Of a stretch of DNA of 64,000 bases, positions 27,589 to 37,129 are shown one piece after another. The notes under the pieces were generated by a model that saw only the letters and a list, made by a program, of their open reading frames with translations, did not search any database and was not told the origin of the DNA. Position numbers and translations under genes: made by a program. Source of the DNA: G963720475 sp963720475 (GTDB lineage: Bacteria; Actinomycetota; Thermoleophilia; Solirubrobacterales; Thermoleophilaceae); contig OY970394.1 in assembly GCA_963720475.1 (NCBI GenBank), forward strand, positions 186,001-250,000, read 5' to 3'. The first letter of the stretch is position 1, and each line of letters begins with the position of its first letter.

Positions 27589-28893
27589 CTAGTCCCCCTC
27601 GCCGGCGACGACCGGGCGGTGGTCGCCGCGCGGGTCCTCGGCGCGAACCTCGTCACCGCCGAGCTCGAACGCGTCATGGAGCCTGCGGACCGCCTCCTCG
27701 ACCTGCTCCTCGCGGATCACGCAGGAGATCTTGATCGGCGAGGTGGCGATCATCTCGATGTTCACTCCGGCGTCGCCGAGGACGGTGAACGCCTTCGCGG
27801 CCACACCGGGGTGGGTCTTCATGCCCGCTCCGACCAGCGAGACCTTCGCCATCCGCTCGTCGGTCTCGATCGAGCCGATCCCGAGCTCGGCCACGACCGG
27901 CTCGAGCGCATCGCGCGCGCCGGCGAGGTCGTCGCGCGGGACCGTGAACGACATGTCCGCGCTCTGGCCCTCGGAGGCGGGCTCGTTCTGGATCACCATG
28001 TCCACGTTCACCTGCGCATCGGCGAGCGCGCTCATCACGCGGCCGGCGATGCCCGGGCGGTCGGGTACGCCCGTGAGCGTCACGCGCGCGTCGTGCGCAG
28101 AGTGGGTGACAGCTGTGACGAAAGGTCGCTCCATCGTCTCCTCTTCGGTCAGGACGAAGGTACCGGGTCGGTCGTCGAAGCTCGATCGGCAGTGGATCCG
28201 CACGCCGTGGTTACGGGCGTACTCGACCGAGCGCAGCTGCAGCACCTTCGCGCCCGATGACGCCATTTCCAGCATCTCCTCGAACGAAACCTGGGTGAGC
28301 TTGCGGGCGTCCGGCACGATCCGGGGATCGGCGCTGAAGACACCGGCGACGTCGGTGTAGATCTCGCAGACGCGCGCGTCGAGCGCGGCGGCGAGCGCGA
28401 CCGCGGTCGTGTCTGAGCCGCCGCGCCCGAGCGTGGTCACATCGGACGAACTTGTCGAGACGCCCTGGAAGCCGGCAACGAGCACGATCTTGTCGGTCTC
28501 GAGCGCGGCGCGGATGCGATCAGCGCGCACATCGATGATGCGCGCCTTGGTGTGGGTGGCGTCGGTGACGATTCCCGCCTGCGAGCCAGTCAGCGAGATC
28601 GCCTCGCGGCCGAGGTCGTTGATCACCATCGCCGCGAGCGCGCACGAGATTCGCTCGCCGGTCGAGAGCAGCATGTCCATCTCGCGCGGACTCGGCCGGT
28701 CCGACACCTCGCGCGCCATCGCCACCAGCTCGTCGGTCGTCTTCCCGCGCGCGGAGAGGACCGCGACGACCGAGTCGCCTTCGCTCGCGGCATCGACGAT
28801 CCGCCGGGCGGCGTTCTTGATCCGCTCGGCGTCGACGACAGAGCTGCCGCCGAACTTCATCACGACGACCCCGGGGGCCTGCGCGCTGGGCAT
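27589..28893 (-). CDS. lysC: Aspartate kinase
   Basis: 434 aa. The N-terminal kinase motif is VMKFGGSSVVDAERI, with the substrate region TLGRGGSDTTAVALAAAL, then two C-terminal ACT domains (VTLTGVPDRPGIAGRVMSALAD and KVSLVGAGMKTHPGVAAKAF) that give feedback control by lysine and/or threonine. It phosphorylates aspartate, the first step of the pathway completed by asd next to it. There is a short acidic C-terminal tail. Confidence 0.96.
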   Translation of the reverse strand: MPSAQAPGVVVMKFGGSSVVDAERIKNAARRIVDAASEGDSVVAVLSARGKTTDELVAMAREVSDRPSPREMDMLLSTGERISCALAAMVINDLGREAISLTGSQAGIVTDATHTKARIIDVRADRIRAALETDKIVLVAGFQGVSTSSSDVTTLGRGGSDTTAVALAAALDARVCEIYTDVAGVFSADPRIVPDARKLTQVSFEEMLEMASSGAKVLQLRSVEYARNHGVRIHCRSSFDDRPGTFVLTEEETMERPFVTAVTHSAHDARVTLTGVPDRPGIAGRVMSALADAQVNVDMVIQNEPASEGQSADMSFTVPRDDLAGARDALEPVVAELGIGSIETDERMAKVSLVGAGMKTHPGVAAKAFTVLGDAGVNIEMIATSPIKISCVIREEQVEEAVRRLHDAFELGGDEVRAEDPRGDHRPVVAGEGD

Positions 28894-28916
28894 TGACGAA
28901 AGATAGCTTTAGACCG

Positions 28917-30232
28917 GTGCCGGCCCTGAAACGCGTGCCCCAGGACTTCACGCGGCTGGCCGCGTATCTCGCCGGACGCCCCGGCGGTCCGCGGAGGCTG
29001 CGGCTGCTTGCGCCTCGCGGTCGTGGTCCTGGCGCCGCTCGCGCTCGGAATCGGGATCGCCTCGGGCGCGGGCGCCTTCGACGGCGACGAGACCAAGGAC
29101 GAGCGCCCGACGGAGGCGGCTGCGGAAGAGCCTGCGCGCGACTCGCAGTCGTTCCTCGCGCGCCTGATCCCCGTGCCGGCGGAGAAGGTCGAGGGGCCGA
29201 AGGCGCCACGGTCGGTCGAAGACCTCGCAAAACGCCTGCCGCTCGAGCGCAAGGTCGCCCAGCTCTTCATCGTCGGCTTCGACGGCAACGTGCTGACGGC
29301 GCCCATCTTCGAGCGGCTGAGCAACGTGGACCTCGGCGGGATCGTGATCGACGCCCGCAACTACCAGAACCCGCAGCAGCTCGGACAACTTGCCGGCGAG
29401 GCCGTCGTCATCTCACAGCAGGCGAAGCACGTGCCGCCGTGGGTGCTCGCGGCGCAGGAAGGTGGCGACTTCAACGAGTTCGCCGACCTTCCGCCCGCCC
29501 GTGCGCCCTCGGAGCTCAGGAACGCGCGTGACGCATCGGACGACGCGAGGACGGCCGCGAAGGCGCTCCGCCCGCTGGGCATCACCGGCGTCCTCGCACC
29601 CGTCCTGGACCTCGGCGCAAGCGAGGAGGCGGGTGCGACCGCGCGCTCCTACTCCGACCAGCCCGCTCAGGTGGCCGCGTACGGCGCAAGCCGTCGTCCG
29701 CGCCTTCAACCGCCAGAGGATGCTCTCGGCGCCGAAGTTCTTTCCCGGCCTTGGCGGCGCCGCCCAATCCACCGAGCAGGGGCCCGCGCACGTCGGGGTG
29801 CCGCTCGACGTCCTCGCCGAGCGCGACCTCGTTCCGTTCCAGGCCGCGATCAAGGCCGGCGCCCCCGCCGTGCAGATCGGGCACGGGCTCTACGCGACCG
29901 ACGACTTCGTCGTGCCGGCGTCGCTGTCGAAGGCGATCACGACCGACCTGCTGCGCGACCGGCTCGACTTCAAGGGCGTCGCCATCACGGATGACCTCTC
30001 GGCCCCGGGCGTGACGGCCTTCGAGAAGGTGCCCGAGGCGGCCGTGGAGGCGATCAAGGCGGGCGCGGACCTGCTCTACATCTCGCGCCCGCAGGGGCAG
30101 CAGGAGGCGGCCTACCTCGCGGTGTTGAACGCGGTCCGCAAGGGCGACATCCCGCGCGAGCGGATCGACGAGGCGCTGCTGCGGGCGCTGACCGCGAAGC
30201 GCAACGCCGGCCTGATCCAGGGCGGCGGCTAG
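28917..30232 (+). pseudogene. Glycoside hydrolase family 3 (NagZ-like), two single-base frameshifts
   Basis: The GH3 core is clear: LAKRLPLERKVAQLFIVGFDG, GGIVIDARNYQNPQQL, LGITGVLAPVLDLGAS, then after a frame change APKFFPGLGGAAQST and ITDDLSAPG. It resembles beta-N-acetylhexosaminidases of cell-wall recycling. An extra base in the AA at 29688-29689 breaks the frame between AQVAAYGA and AVVRAFNRQR. A second extra T at 29008-29009 would join an upstream N-terminus (GTG 28917, VPALKRVPQDF) to the membrane segment RLAVVVLAPLALGIG. Both sit in homopolymers, so assembly error is as likely as decay. The catalytic Asp in the later half is not certain. Confidence 0.75.
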
Positions 30233-30236
30233 GTCG

Positions 30237-30836
30237 CTAGAGCGCGGTGCGGGACTTGAGCGCGCGGCCGAGGGTGATCTCGTCGGCGTATTCGAGGTCG
30301 GCGCCGACCGGCAGCCCGCTCGCGAGCCGCGTGACCGCGATCTCGGCCACGCGCTCGCGCAGCGCCTCGGCGAGGTAGAGGGCGGTCGCCTCCCCCGTCG
30401 TGGTCGCGTTCGTGGCGATCACGATCTCGCGCACCTCGCCCTCACCGACGCGGTCGAGCAGCTCCGCGATCCGCAGATCGTCCGGGTCCACCCCGTCAAT
30501 CGGCGACAGTGCGCCGCCGAGGACGTGGTAGCGGCCGCGGAACTCGTTCGTGCGCTCGAGCGGGATCACGTCGCTCGGCTCCTCGACGACGCAGATCGTC
30601 CCCGGCTCGCGCCGCGTGTCGGCGCAGATCTCGCAGCGCGGCCCGACGGCGAGGTTGAAGCACACCTCGCACGTGCCGACGGTCTGCTTGACCTCGCGGA
30701 TCGCATCGGCAAGGCCAAGCGCCTCCTCGTCCGAGGCGCGCAGGATGTGGAACGCGAGCCGCTGCGCGGTCCGCTGTCCGATCCCCGGCAGGCGCGCGAG
30801 CTCGGTGACGAGGCGGTTTACGGGTGGGGCAAGCAT
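30237..30836 (-). CDS. recR: Recombination mediator RecR
   Basis: 199 aa, normal length. It has the helix-hairpin-helix LARLPGIGQRTAQRLAFHIL, the zinc finger CEVCFNLAVGPRCEIC, and the Toprim domain starting ICVVEEPSDVIPLERT with YHVLGGALSPIDGV. It loads RecA with RecF/RecO in gap repair. It lies downstream of dnaX and ebfC as in many bacteria, but a molybdopterin oxidoreductase gene intervenes. Confidence 0.97.
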   Translation of the reverse strand: MLAPPVNRLVTELARLPGIGQRTAQRLAFHILRASDEEALGLADAIREVKQTVGTCEVCFNLAVGPRCEICADTRREPGTICVVEEPSDVIPLERTNEFRGRYHVLGGALSPIDGVDPDDLRIAELLDRVGEGEVREIVIATNATTTGEATALYLAEALRERVAEIAVTRLASGLPVGADLEYADEITLGRALKSRTAL

Positions 30837-30858
30837 CTGGGAGGAGCCCAGACGCTAG

Positions 30859-32859
30859 CTATACGACCGGCTCGACCTCGACGCGGTTGTCGTTGAACGT
30901 AGGCGCAGCGCCGATCGCGGTCAGGCGCTGCGGAGTCGTCGCCTGCGAGCTGCGGCCCTCCGGGTAATCCACGTTCCACCAGCCCATCGGGGCGACGAGC
31001 ACTCCGGGCCGGGCCTCATCGGACACGTGCGCGGTGACGACGAAGTCGCCGCGGTCGTTGAAAACGCGGACCGGCCCGCCGTCGGCGATCCCGCGTGCCT
31101 CAGCGTCGCCCGGGTTCACGACGACGAGCGGCTCGGGCTGCGCCGAATGCTGGCGCGCCTGGTTCGGGAAGGTGGAGTTGAGGAAGAGGTGGGTCTTCGG
31201 CGTCACGAGCGCGAGCGGCAGCCGCTCCGCGAGCGCTTCGTCGCCGACCTCGGCCGGCGCGACGTAGCCCGCGCCGCCGATCTCCGCCCTGCCGGTCTCG
31301 GTGCCGAAGCCGCCCTCGGCGTGCGGCGTCGGACCCTGGCCGAGGTCGAGCTTCGCCCAGCCGCGCTCGCGCAGCTCGTCGATCCCAACCGGGGCATCGG
31401 TCAGCAGCTGCTCGAGCAGGTCGTCGTCGGAGTCCGAGAAGCAGGGATCGTCGAGACCGAGCCGCGCCGCGATCAGCCGGAAGGCCTCGCTGTTCGGCTT
31501 CGCCTCCCCGCGCGGCTCGATCGCCGGCTCGTTCCACGTCAGGTAGTGGTGACCCCAGGAGAAGACGAGATCGCGGTGCTCGAGCTGGGTCGTCGCGGGC
31601 AGGACCACGTCCGCATGGGCGGCGGTGTCGGTCATGAACTGCTCGAGCACGACGGTGAAGAGATCCTCGCGGCGGAGTCCCTCGAGCACCCGGCCCTGGT
31701 CGGGCGCGATCTGCGCGGGGTTCGAGTTCCAGACGACGAGCCCGCGTACCGGCGGATCGAGTTGCGGGTCGGTCAGCGCCTCACCGAGCTGCGACATGTT
31801 GATCGTGCGCACCGGCCCCGGGCGGAGGTCCTCGCGCTGGAGCGGCGCCGAGCTGACCGCGACGGCGGTCGCGGTCGGGATGTACGAGCAGCCGCCGCCA
31901 CGGTGGCGCCAGGCTCCCGTGAGGGCGGGCAGGCAGGCGACGGTCGAGTAGGCCTCGGGCGCGGCGGAGTGGCGCTGGGCCCCGACACCGAGCCGCAGCA
32001 ACGCCGGCTGGGTGGATGCGAAGTCGCGGCCGACGCGCTCGATCTGCTCGGCCGGCACGCCGCAGATCCCGGCGCAGCGCTCCACCGAGTACTCGCTGAG
32101 CGTCGCGACCAGCTCGTCGTAGCCGTTCGTGTGCGCGCGGCACCACTCCTCGTCGGCGAGGCCGGCGTCGTGGAGCGCGCGCATCATCCCGAGCGCGAGC
32201 GCGGCATCGGTCCCGGGGAGCGGCTGGAGGTGCTCGTCGGCGACGCGCGCGGTGCGAGAGCGGAACGGATCGACGACGGCGAGCTTTGCACCCGCCTTGC
32301 GCGCGGCGAGCAGCTTCTTCCACAGGTGAGGAGCGGTGGAATGCGGGTTCCAGCCCCAGAGGAGCAGGTAGCGCGCCTCGGGCCACAGCTCCGGGTCCAC
32401 CTCCGGTGAGATCCCGTTGACCGCGCCGACGCCGAAGATCCCCGCGGTAGCGCAGATAGTCCGCTCGAGCGCGCTTGCACCGAGCGCGTTCATCACGCGC
32501 GCGCTCATGACGTCGCCCTGGATGAACCCCTGCGTGCCCATGTAGCTGTATGGCAGGAGGGACTCGCCGAGACCGCTGATCCGCTCAGCGACCAGATCGA
32601 GCGCTTCGTCCCAGCTAGCCTCACGGAAGCTCGCCGAGCCCTTCGCGCCGTCGCGGATCAGCGGGCGTAGGACGCGGTCGTCGGCGTAGACGCGGTCGAG
32701 GTAGTTCGACACCTTCCCGCAGAGGAAGCCGTCTGTGATCGGATGCTCGGGATCACCGCCGACGTGCGTCGCGCGCCCGTCGCCGTCGACCTCGACCAGC
32801 ATCGCGCACGTGTCGGGACAATCGTGCGGACAAGCCGCTCGAACAGTGCGCGCTTCCAC
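30859..32859 (-). CDS. Molybdopterin-dependent oxidoreductase, single-subunit type
   Basis: 666 aa of the DMSO-reductase superfamily. The N-terminal [4Fe-4S] cysteines are Cys10, Cys14, Cys18 (CPHDCPDTC) and Cys47 (FLCGK). The bis-MGD regions include RYLLLWGWNPHSTAPHLW, VVDPFRSRTARVAD, WNSNPAQIAPDQG and the C-terminal barrel (HLFLNSTFPNQARQHSAQPEP). There is no in-frame TGA, so no selenocysteine. No electron-transfer or membrane subunit is adjacent, and there is no Tat signal, so it is probably cytoplasmic. Substrate unknown. It interrupts the ebfC-recR order. Confidence 0.9.
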   Translation of the reverse strand: MEARTVRAACPHDCPDTCAMLVEVDGDGRATHVGGDPEHPITDGFLCGKVSNYLDRVYADDRVLRPLIRDGAKGSASFREASWDEALDLVAERISGLGESLLPYSYMGTQGFIQGDVMSARVMNALGASALERTICATAGIFGVGAVNGISPEVDPELWPEARYLLLWGWNPHSTAPHLWKKLLAARKAGAKLAVVDPFRSRTARVADEHLQPLPGTDAALALGMMRALHDAGLADEEWCRAHTNGYDELVATLSEYSVERCAGICGVPAEQIERVGRDFASTQPALLRLGVGAQRHSAAPEAYSTVACLPALTGAWRHRGGGCSYIPTATAVAVSSAPLQREDLRPGPVRTINMSQLGEALTDPQLDPPVRGLVVWNSNPAQIAPDQGRVLEGLRREDLFTVVLEQFMTDTAAHADVVLPATTQLEHRDLVFSWGHHYLTWNEPAIEPRGEAKPNSEAFRLIAARLGLDDPCFSDSDDDLLEQLLTDAPVGIDELRERGWAKLDLGQGPTPHAEGGFGTETGRAEIGGAGYVAPAEVGDEALAERLPLALVTPKTHLFLNSTFPNQARQHSAQPEPLVVVNPGDAEARGIADGGPVRVFNDRGDFVVTAHVSDEARPGVLVAPMGWWNVDYPEGRSSQATTPQRLTAIGAAPTFNDNRVEVEPVV

Positions 32860-32892
32860 GCGACCGATCCTACTCCCGCGTGCGCTAGCGCG

Positions 32893-33228
32893 CTAGAGAC
32901 CCGGCAAGCCGAGCCCGCCAGGGCCGCCGAGCCCGCCGGTGGCCGCGCCGAGCTTCTTCTCCTGCAAGGCCTTCGCCGCTGCGAACGCCTGTCCCACTGC
33001 GGCGATCACCATGTCCTGCAGCAGCTCCGGATCGTCGGGGTCGATTGCCTCGGGGTCGATCGTCAGCTCGCGCAGCTCGAGCTCGCCTGAGACGACGGCG
33101 GTAACCATCCCTCCGCCCGCGCTGCCCTCGACGGTCTCGTTGGCGAGCTCCTCCTGCGCCTTGGCCATCTCGGCCTGGAGCTGCTGGACCTGCTTCAGCA
33201 TCTGGTTCATGTTCGGCGGCTGGGGCAT
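32893..33228 (-). CDS. ebfC: YbaB/EbfC nucleoid-associated protein
   Basis: 111 aa from ATG 33228. It has the family helix NMNQMLKQVQQLQAEMAKAQEELANETVEG, GGGMVTAVVSGELELRELTIDPEAI, and a C-terminal helix, then a Gly/Leu-rich tail. It is a DNA-binding dimer. The start is 3 bases after the dnaX stop, so the two are translated together, as in the widespread dnaX-ybaB-recR arrangement. Confidence 0.95.
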   Translation of the reverse strand: MPQPPNMNQMLKQVQQLQAEMAKAQEELANETVEGSAGGGMVTAVVSGELELRELTIDPEAIDPDDPELLQDMVIAAVGQAFAAAKALQEKKLGAATGGLGGPGGLGLPGL

Positions 33229-33230
33229 CG

Positions 33231-35003
33231 TCACTCTCCGGCGTCGGGATCGGTCGCGGCTTCGGTGGCGGCCTCCGGGGTCGCCGTCTCGCCCAGCTCG
33301 CGCGCGCCGAACTCGCTGCGAAGGCGTTCGACGAGGTCGGCCTCGGTGAGCGGCGGCTGAGCGTGGTCGCTCGGACCGTCGTCGTCGCCTCCGAGCTCGA
33401 ACTCCGCCCTCAACCCAACACCCGTAAGGCCGCGCAAGACGTCGTGGAGCGCATCGCGATTGGACTCGGCCTGCTTGAGGTAGAACTCGGAGCCCGCCGG
33501 GAAGCACACGGTGAGCGTTGCGTCCTCGAGCGCGGCCGGACGCGCCTCGGCGAGCATCGCGCCGACGCGCGGACTCGCCTCCCGGACCGCTTCTACGACC
33601 GCCGGCCAGAGCTCCTGCAGGCGCTCGAACTCAAGTTCGGGGACGGCCGCAACGGGCTCGGGGACCGGCTCGGGCTGAGGCTCCGGCTCGGCGGCCGCAA
33701 CGGTGGCCGAGGCGCCCGCGACCGCACGGGTGCGGGCGGGCTCCGGCGCGCTCGCGGCGGGGTTCGTGCCCGCGGCGGCCTGCGGCTCGCCGCCCGCGGG
33801 CGGAGCCGCGCTGCCCTCGTCCGCAGCGGGCGCGGCGGCGGGCGGCGCGCCGCCGGTCGAGGCCGCGACTCGCTGCTCGAGCTGCTCGATGCGGAACATC
33901 AGCGCCTGGAGCGACAGGTCGGACTGCGGCTGGACGGCCTTCAGCAACGCGACCTCGAGCTCGATCCGCGGCTCCGAGCCGTCGCGCACGCGCCCGAGCG
34001 CGACGGCGAGCAGCTCGATCGTCCGCACGATCTCGCCCTGGGCGAGGCGCTCCGCCTGCTCGGCGAGGCGGTCGCCGTGCTCGGCGGTAACGGAGAACGA
34101 GTCGGGCACCTCGCCGAGTGTCTGGACGACGAACAGGTGGCGGAGGTGGGCTGAGAGGTCCTGGATGAAGCGCGCGTAGTCGCGCCCGGCGGCGGCGAGA
34201 CCCTCGACCGCGAGCAGCGCGGCCTTCGGATCGTGGCCGGCGAGCGCGTCGGCCGTCGAGAGCACGAGCTCGGCGTCGGCGACTCCGAGGATCTCGAGCA
34301 CGTCGTCGAGCTCGACCTGCTTGCCGCCGTAGGTGACGAGCTGCTCGAGCGTCCCGAGCGCGTCGCGGAAGCTCCCCTCGGCCGAACGGGCGATCATCGC
34401 GGGCGCGGCGCCGGGCAGCTCGATCCCCTCCTGCTCGGCGACGCGCCGCACGACGCCGGCGATCTGCTCGAGCGACGGGCGCTGGAAGTCGAAGCGGTGG
34501 CAGCGATCGATGATCGTCGCCGGGACCTTGTGCGCCTCGGTGGTGGCGAGCACGAAGACGACGTGCGGCGGCGGTTCCTCGAGCGTCTTCAGAAAGGCGT
34601 TCCAGGCTTGCGGCGTGATCATGTGCGCCTCGTCGAGGATGTACACGCGGCGGCCGTCGCCCACCGGCGCGAGTGCCACGTTCTGGCGCAGCTCGCGGAT
34701 GTCGTCGACCGAGTTGTGCGAGGCGGCGTCCATCTCGACCACGTCGAGCGAAGTGCCGGCCGCGATCGCCTCGACCGCGGGGTCGTCGGGCGAGAAGTCC
34801 ACGCGCGGCCCGCCGTCGGCGTTGAGCGCCGAGGCGAGCAGCTTCGCCATGCTGGTCTTGCCGGTGCCGCGCGAGCCGACGAAGAGGTAGGCGTGGTGAA
34901 CCTTGTCGAGCTCGACCGCGTTGCGCAGCGTGCGAACGATCTGCTCCTGACCGACCACCTCTTCGAAGGTGCGGGGGCGGTGGCGGCGGTAGAGCGAGAG
35001 CAT
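33231..35003 (-). CDS. dnaX: DNA polymerase III subunit gamma/tau
   Basis: 590 aa. Walker A VGSRGTGKTS is at residues 43-51, then LDEAHMITPQAWNAFLKTLEEPP with DEAH Walker B, the sensor VLATTEAHKVPATI, and a long Ala/Pro/Glu-rich linker leading to a tau-type C-terminus. The four-cysteine zinc module normally found between Walker A and the VxEMDAAS motif is absent; the interval reads ALNADGGPRVDFSPDDPAV with no cysteines. It loads the sliding clamp as part of the clamp-loader. Confidence 0.96.
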   Translation of the reverse strand: MLSLYRRHRPRTFEEVVGQEQIVRTLRNAVELDKVHHAYLFVGSRGTGKTSMAKLLASALNADGGPRVDFSPDDPAVEAIAAGTSLDVVEMDAASHNSVDDIRELRQNVALAPVGDGRRVYILDEAHMITPQAWNAFLKTLEEPPPHVVFVLATTEAHKVPATIIDRCHRFDFQRPSLEQIAGVVRRVAEQEGIELPGAAPAMIARSAEGSFRDALGTLEQLVTYGGKQVELDDVLEILGVADAELVLSTADALAGHDPKAALLAVEGLAAAGRDYARFIQDLSAHLRHLFVVQTLGEVPDSFSVTAEHGDRLAEQAERLAQGEIVRTIELLAVALGRVRDGSEPRIELEVALLKAVQPQSDLSLQALMFRIEQLEQRVAASTGGAPPAAAPAADEGSAAPPAGGEPQAAAGTNPAASAPEPARTRAVAGASATVAAAEPEPQPEPVPEPVAAVPELEFERLQELWPAVVEAVREASPRVGAMLAEARPAALEDATLTVCFPAGSEFYLKQAESNRDALHDVLRGLTGVGLRAEFELGGDDDGPSDHAQPPLTEADLVERLRSEFGARELGETATPEAATEAATDPDAGE

Positions 35004-35065
35004 CGGCGGGCGCTCGATCTTAGCCGCGAGTCCGGCGGGTGGCTCGGGCGGTAGCGTCCCGCGCG

Positions 35066-36520
35066 ATGCCTCGCCTGCGCAGGGCGCTCCCCGACGTGCT
35101 CGCCGCCTGCCTGATCGCGCTCGCGATCTTCCTGGCGTTCGGGCACGCCTTCCTCAACTACGACACCTTCTACACGCTGCTGTGGGGCGACGAGCTCGTC
35201 CGCGGCGAGATGCCCTCCTACGAGGTCCCCGTCGCCCCCACCCCGCACCCGCTCGCGACGCTCGTCGGCGCCGCGGTCTCGCCTCTCGGCGACAGCGCCG
35301 AGGACGCGCTGCTCGCGATCGTCCTGCTGGCAATGGGGGCGATCGGCGTTGCGCTGTTCCGCCTCGGGCAGACGGTCTACGCCTGGCCCGTCGGCCTACT
35401 GGCGGCGGCGATCATCCTGACGCGCCAACCGGTGCTGAACTTCGGCATCCGCGGCTACGTGGACCTGCCAACCCTGGCGCTCGTCCTCTGGGCCGCGGTG
35501 CTCGAGGCGCGCCGGCCGCGGCGAGGTTGGCCGGTCTTAGGACTGCTCGCGATCGCCGGCCTGCTGCGGCCCGAGGCGTGGCTCTTCTCCGCGGCCTACT
35601 GGCTCTGGATAGCACCACCGCTCGACTGGGCCGCGCGGATGCGGATGGCCGCGCTCGCAGCGGTTGCGCCGGTGTTGTGGCTCGCGAGCGACGCCGCGAT
35701 CACGGGCGACGCGTTCTACTCGCTCAACGGCACGAGCGACCTCGCTGCCGCGCTCGACCGCCCGACCGGTCTCGGCAACGTGCCGGAATACCTGCCGCGG
35801 AGGCTCGGAGAGATCCTGCGATTGCCCGAGCTCGTCGCCGCGGTCGCCGGCTGTGCCGCCGGGCTCGTCTGGATGCGGCGACGGACGATGCTGCCGCTCG
35901 CCGTCGCGGTGCTGAACGGGATCGCGTTCGTGGTCTTCGCCATCGGCGGGCTGTCGTTGCTGCCGCGCTACCTCTTCATCGCCGCGTCAATGCTTGCGCT
36001 GTTCGCCGCGCTGGCAGCGCTCGGCTGGACCGCGATCCGCGGCTACGAGCCGACGGCGCTCGCGACCCCGCCCCCGCGCCTGCGGCGCTGGTGGCAGGTG
36101 GCCGGCGCGTTCGTGATCGTCGGGATGCTCGCGTTCGTGCCCCAGCAGTTCGATCGCCTGCGCGACCTGCGCAACGACATCGCCAAGCGCGACCGCATAC
36201 AGGCGGACCTGCGCGACCTCGTTCGGTCCGGTTCCGGTGAGCATGCGCTCGCGGCGTGCCGCCCGCTCTACGTCCCGAACCACCGCCCATTGCCGTCGCT
36301 CGCCTACTGGCTCGAGCGCCCGCCGGAGCAGATCATTTCCGCGCAGCTCGAGCGCCCTTCGCCGGGCGGCGCTTTCCTCGCGCCCGCGAACGTCGAGGTC
36401 GAGCGCCTGTCGATCCTCGACCCGCACGACCCGAAGCGCCTCGACGCCGAAGTCCCGCCGCGCTACCGCCTCGCCGCGCGCAACCGCTCGTGGCTGCTCT
36501 ACGTCGGCTGCTCGGGGTGA
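35066..36520 (+). CDS. Polytopic membrane protein, GT-C glycosyltransferase-like
   Basis: 484 aa with about 9-10 hydrophobic segments and a C-terminal soluble part. The N-terminal loop YDTFYTLLWGDELVRGEMPSYEVP, with an early Asp and a later TPHPL, followed by LLRPEAWLFS, matches the layout of GT-C membrane transferases that use polyprenyl-phosphate sugars. The resemblance is general, so the sugar and acceptor are unknown. It separates the SRP RNA/COG4315 block from dnaX. Confidence 0.65.
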   Translation: MPRLRRALPDVLAACLIALAIFLAFGHAFLNYDTFYTLLWGDELVRGEMPSYEVPVAPTPHPLATLVGAAVSPLGDSAEDALLAIVLLAMGAIGVALFRLGQTVYAWPVGLLAAAIILTRQPVLNFGIRGYVDLPTLALVLWAAVLEARRPRRGWPVLGLLAIAGLLRPEAWLFSAAYWLWIAPPLDWAARMRMAALAAVAPVLWLASDAAITGDAFYSLNGTSDLAAALDRPTGLGNVPEYLPRRLGEILRLPELVAAVAGCAAGLVWMRRRTMLPLAVAVLNGIAFVVFAIGGLSLLPRYLFIAASMLALFAALAALGWTAIRGYEPTALATPPPRLRRWWQVAGAFVIVGMLAFVPQQFDRLRDLRNDIAKRDRIQADLRDLVRSGSGEHALAACRPLYVPNHRPLPSLAYWLERPPEQIISAQLERPSPGGAFLAPANVEVERLSILDPHDPKRLDAEVPPRYRLAARNRSWLLYVGCSG

Positions 36521-36532
36521 GCCGCTGAAGCG

Positions 36533-37063
36533 CTACCGGACCGCGTCGCCGTCCGGCTTGACGACCAGCCACAGCCCGCCGAACTCGTTCACGTTGTGGC
36601 AGCGGATCTCGCCCTTGGGCTCGTCGTAGTAGTAGAGCGGGTGCCCGCCGTAGGTGACCTGCTTCTTGCCGTCCTTGCGGGTCGTCGTCGAAAGCAGGTC
36701 CTGGTCGGCGCCGTTGATCGCCTTCGGCTCCCCGTCGGTCAGCACCGGTGGCCAGGCGACAGCGCAATCGTCGTAGCACTCGCTCTCCTTCCCCTTCTCC
36801 TTGTCGAAGAGGTAGATCGCCTGCTTCTTGGCGTCCCAGATGACCTCGCCGAACTGGCTGTCGGCGACCTGGATCTCAGTGCCGGTGCGCTCGGGCTCCT
36901 TCTTCTTCGCGGGCCGGTCCGACTTCGGCTTGGCCGCCGTCTGCGTTTGCTCGGCGGCTGTCGTGGACTCCGACGCCTTGTCGTCGTCTGAGTCGTCGCC
37001 GCAGGCGGCCACGCCGACGGCGAGCGCCAGGGCTGATCCGATAAGTGCCAGTGTCTTAGTCAT
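36533..37063 (-). CDS. COG4315-type lipoprotein with secreted-repeat domain
   Basis: 176 aa from ATG 37063. The lipobox is AVGVAAC (Cys about residue 21), followed by an Asp/Ser- and Lys-rich linker. The domain has the family repeats FGEVIWDAKKQAIYLFDKEK, CYDDCAVAWPPV, then TYGGHPLYYYDEPKGEIRC and FGGLWLVV. It is tethered to the membrane surface; function unknown. A paralogue lacking the lipobox is at 62339-62776. Confidence 0.85.
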   Translation of the reverse strand: MTKTLALIGSALALAVGVAACGDDSDDDKASESTTAAEQTQTAAKPKSDRPAKKKEPERTGTEIQVADSQFGEVIWDAKKQAIYLFDKEKGKESECYDDCAVAWPPVLTDGEPKAINGADQDLLSTTTRKDGKKQVTYGGHPLYYYDEPKGEIRCHNVNEFGGLWLVVKPDGDAVR

Positions 37064-37129
37064 GTCGTTGCCGTCTTGCAACCGCGCTCACCGTTACAGA
37101 TTCTTCGAAAAAGCGGACCGTGCACCCGG

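Noticed and set aside
30859..32859. Selenocysteine-containing dehydrogenase
   Set aside because: No in-frame TGA or SECIS-like position; the frame is open throughout.
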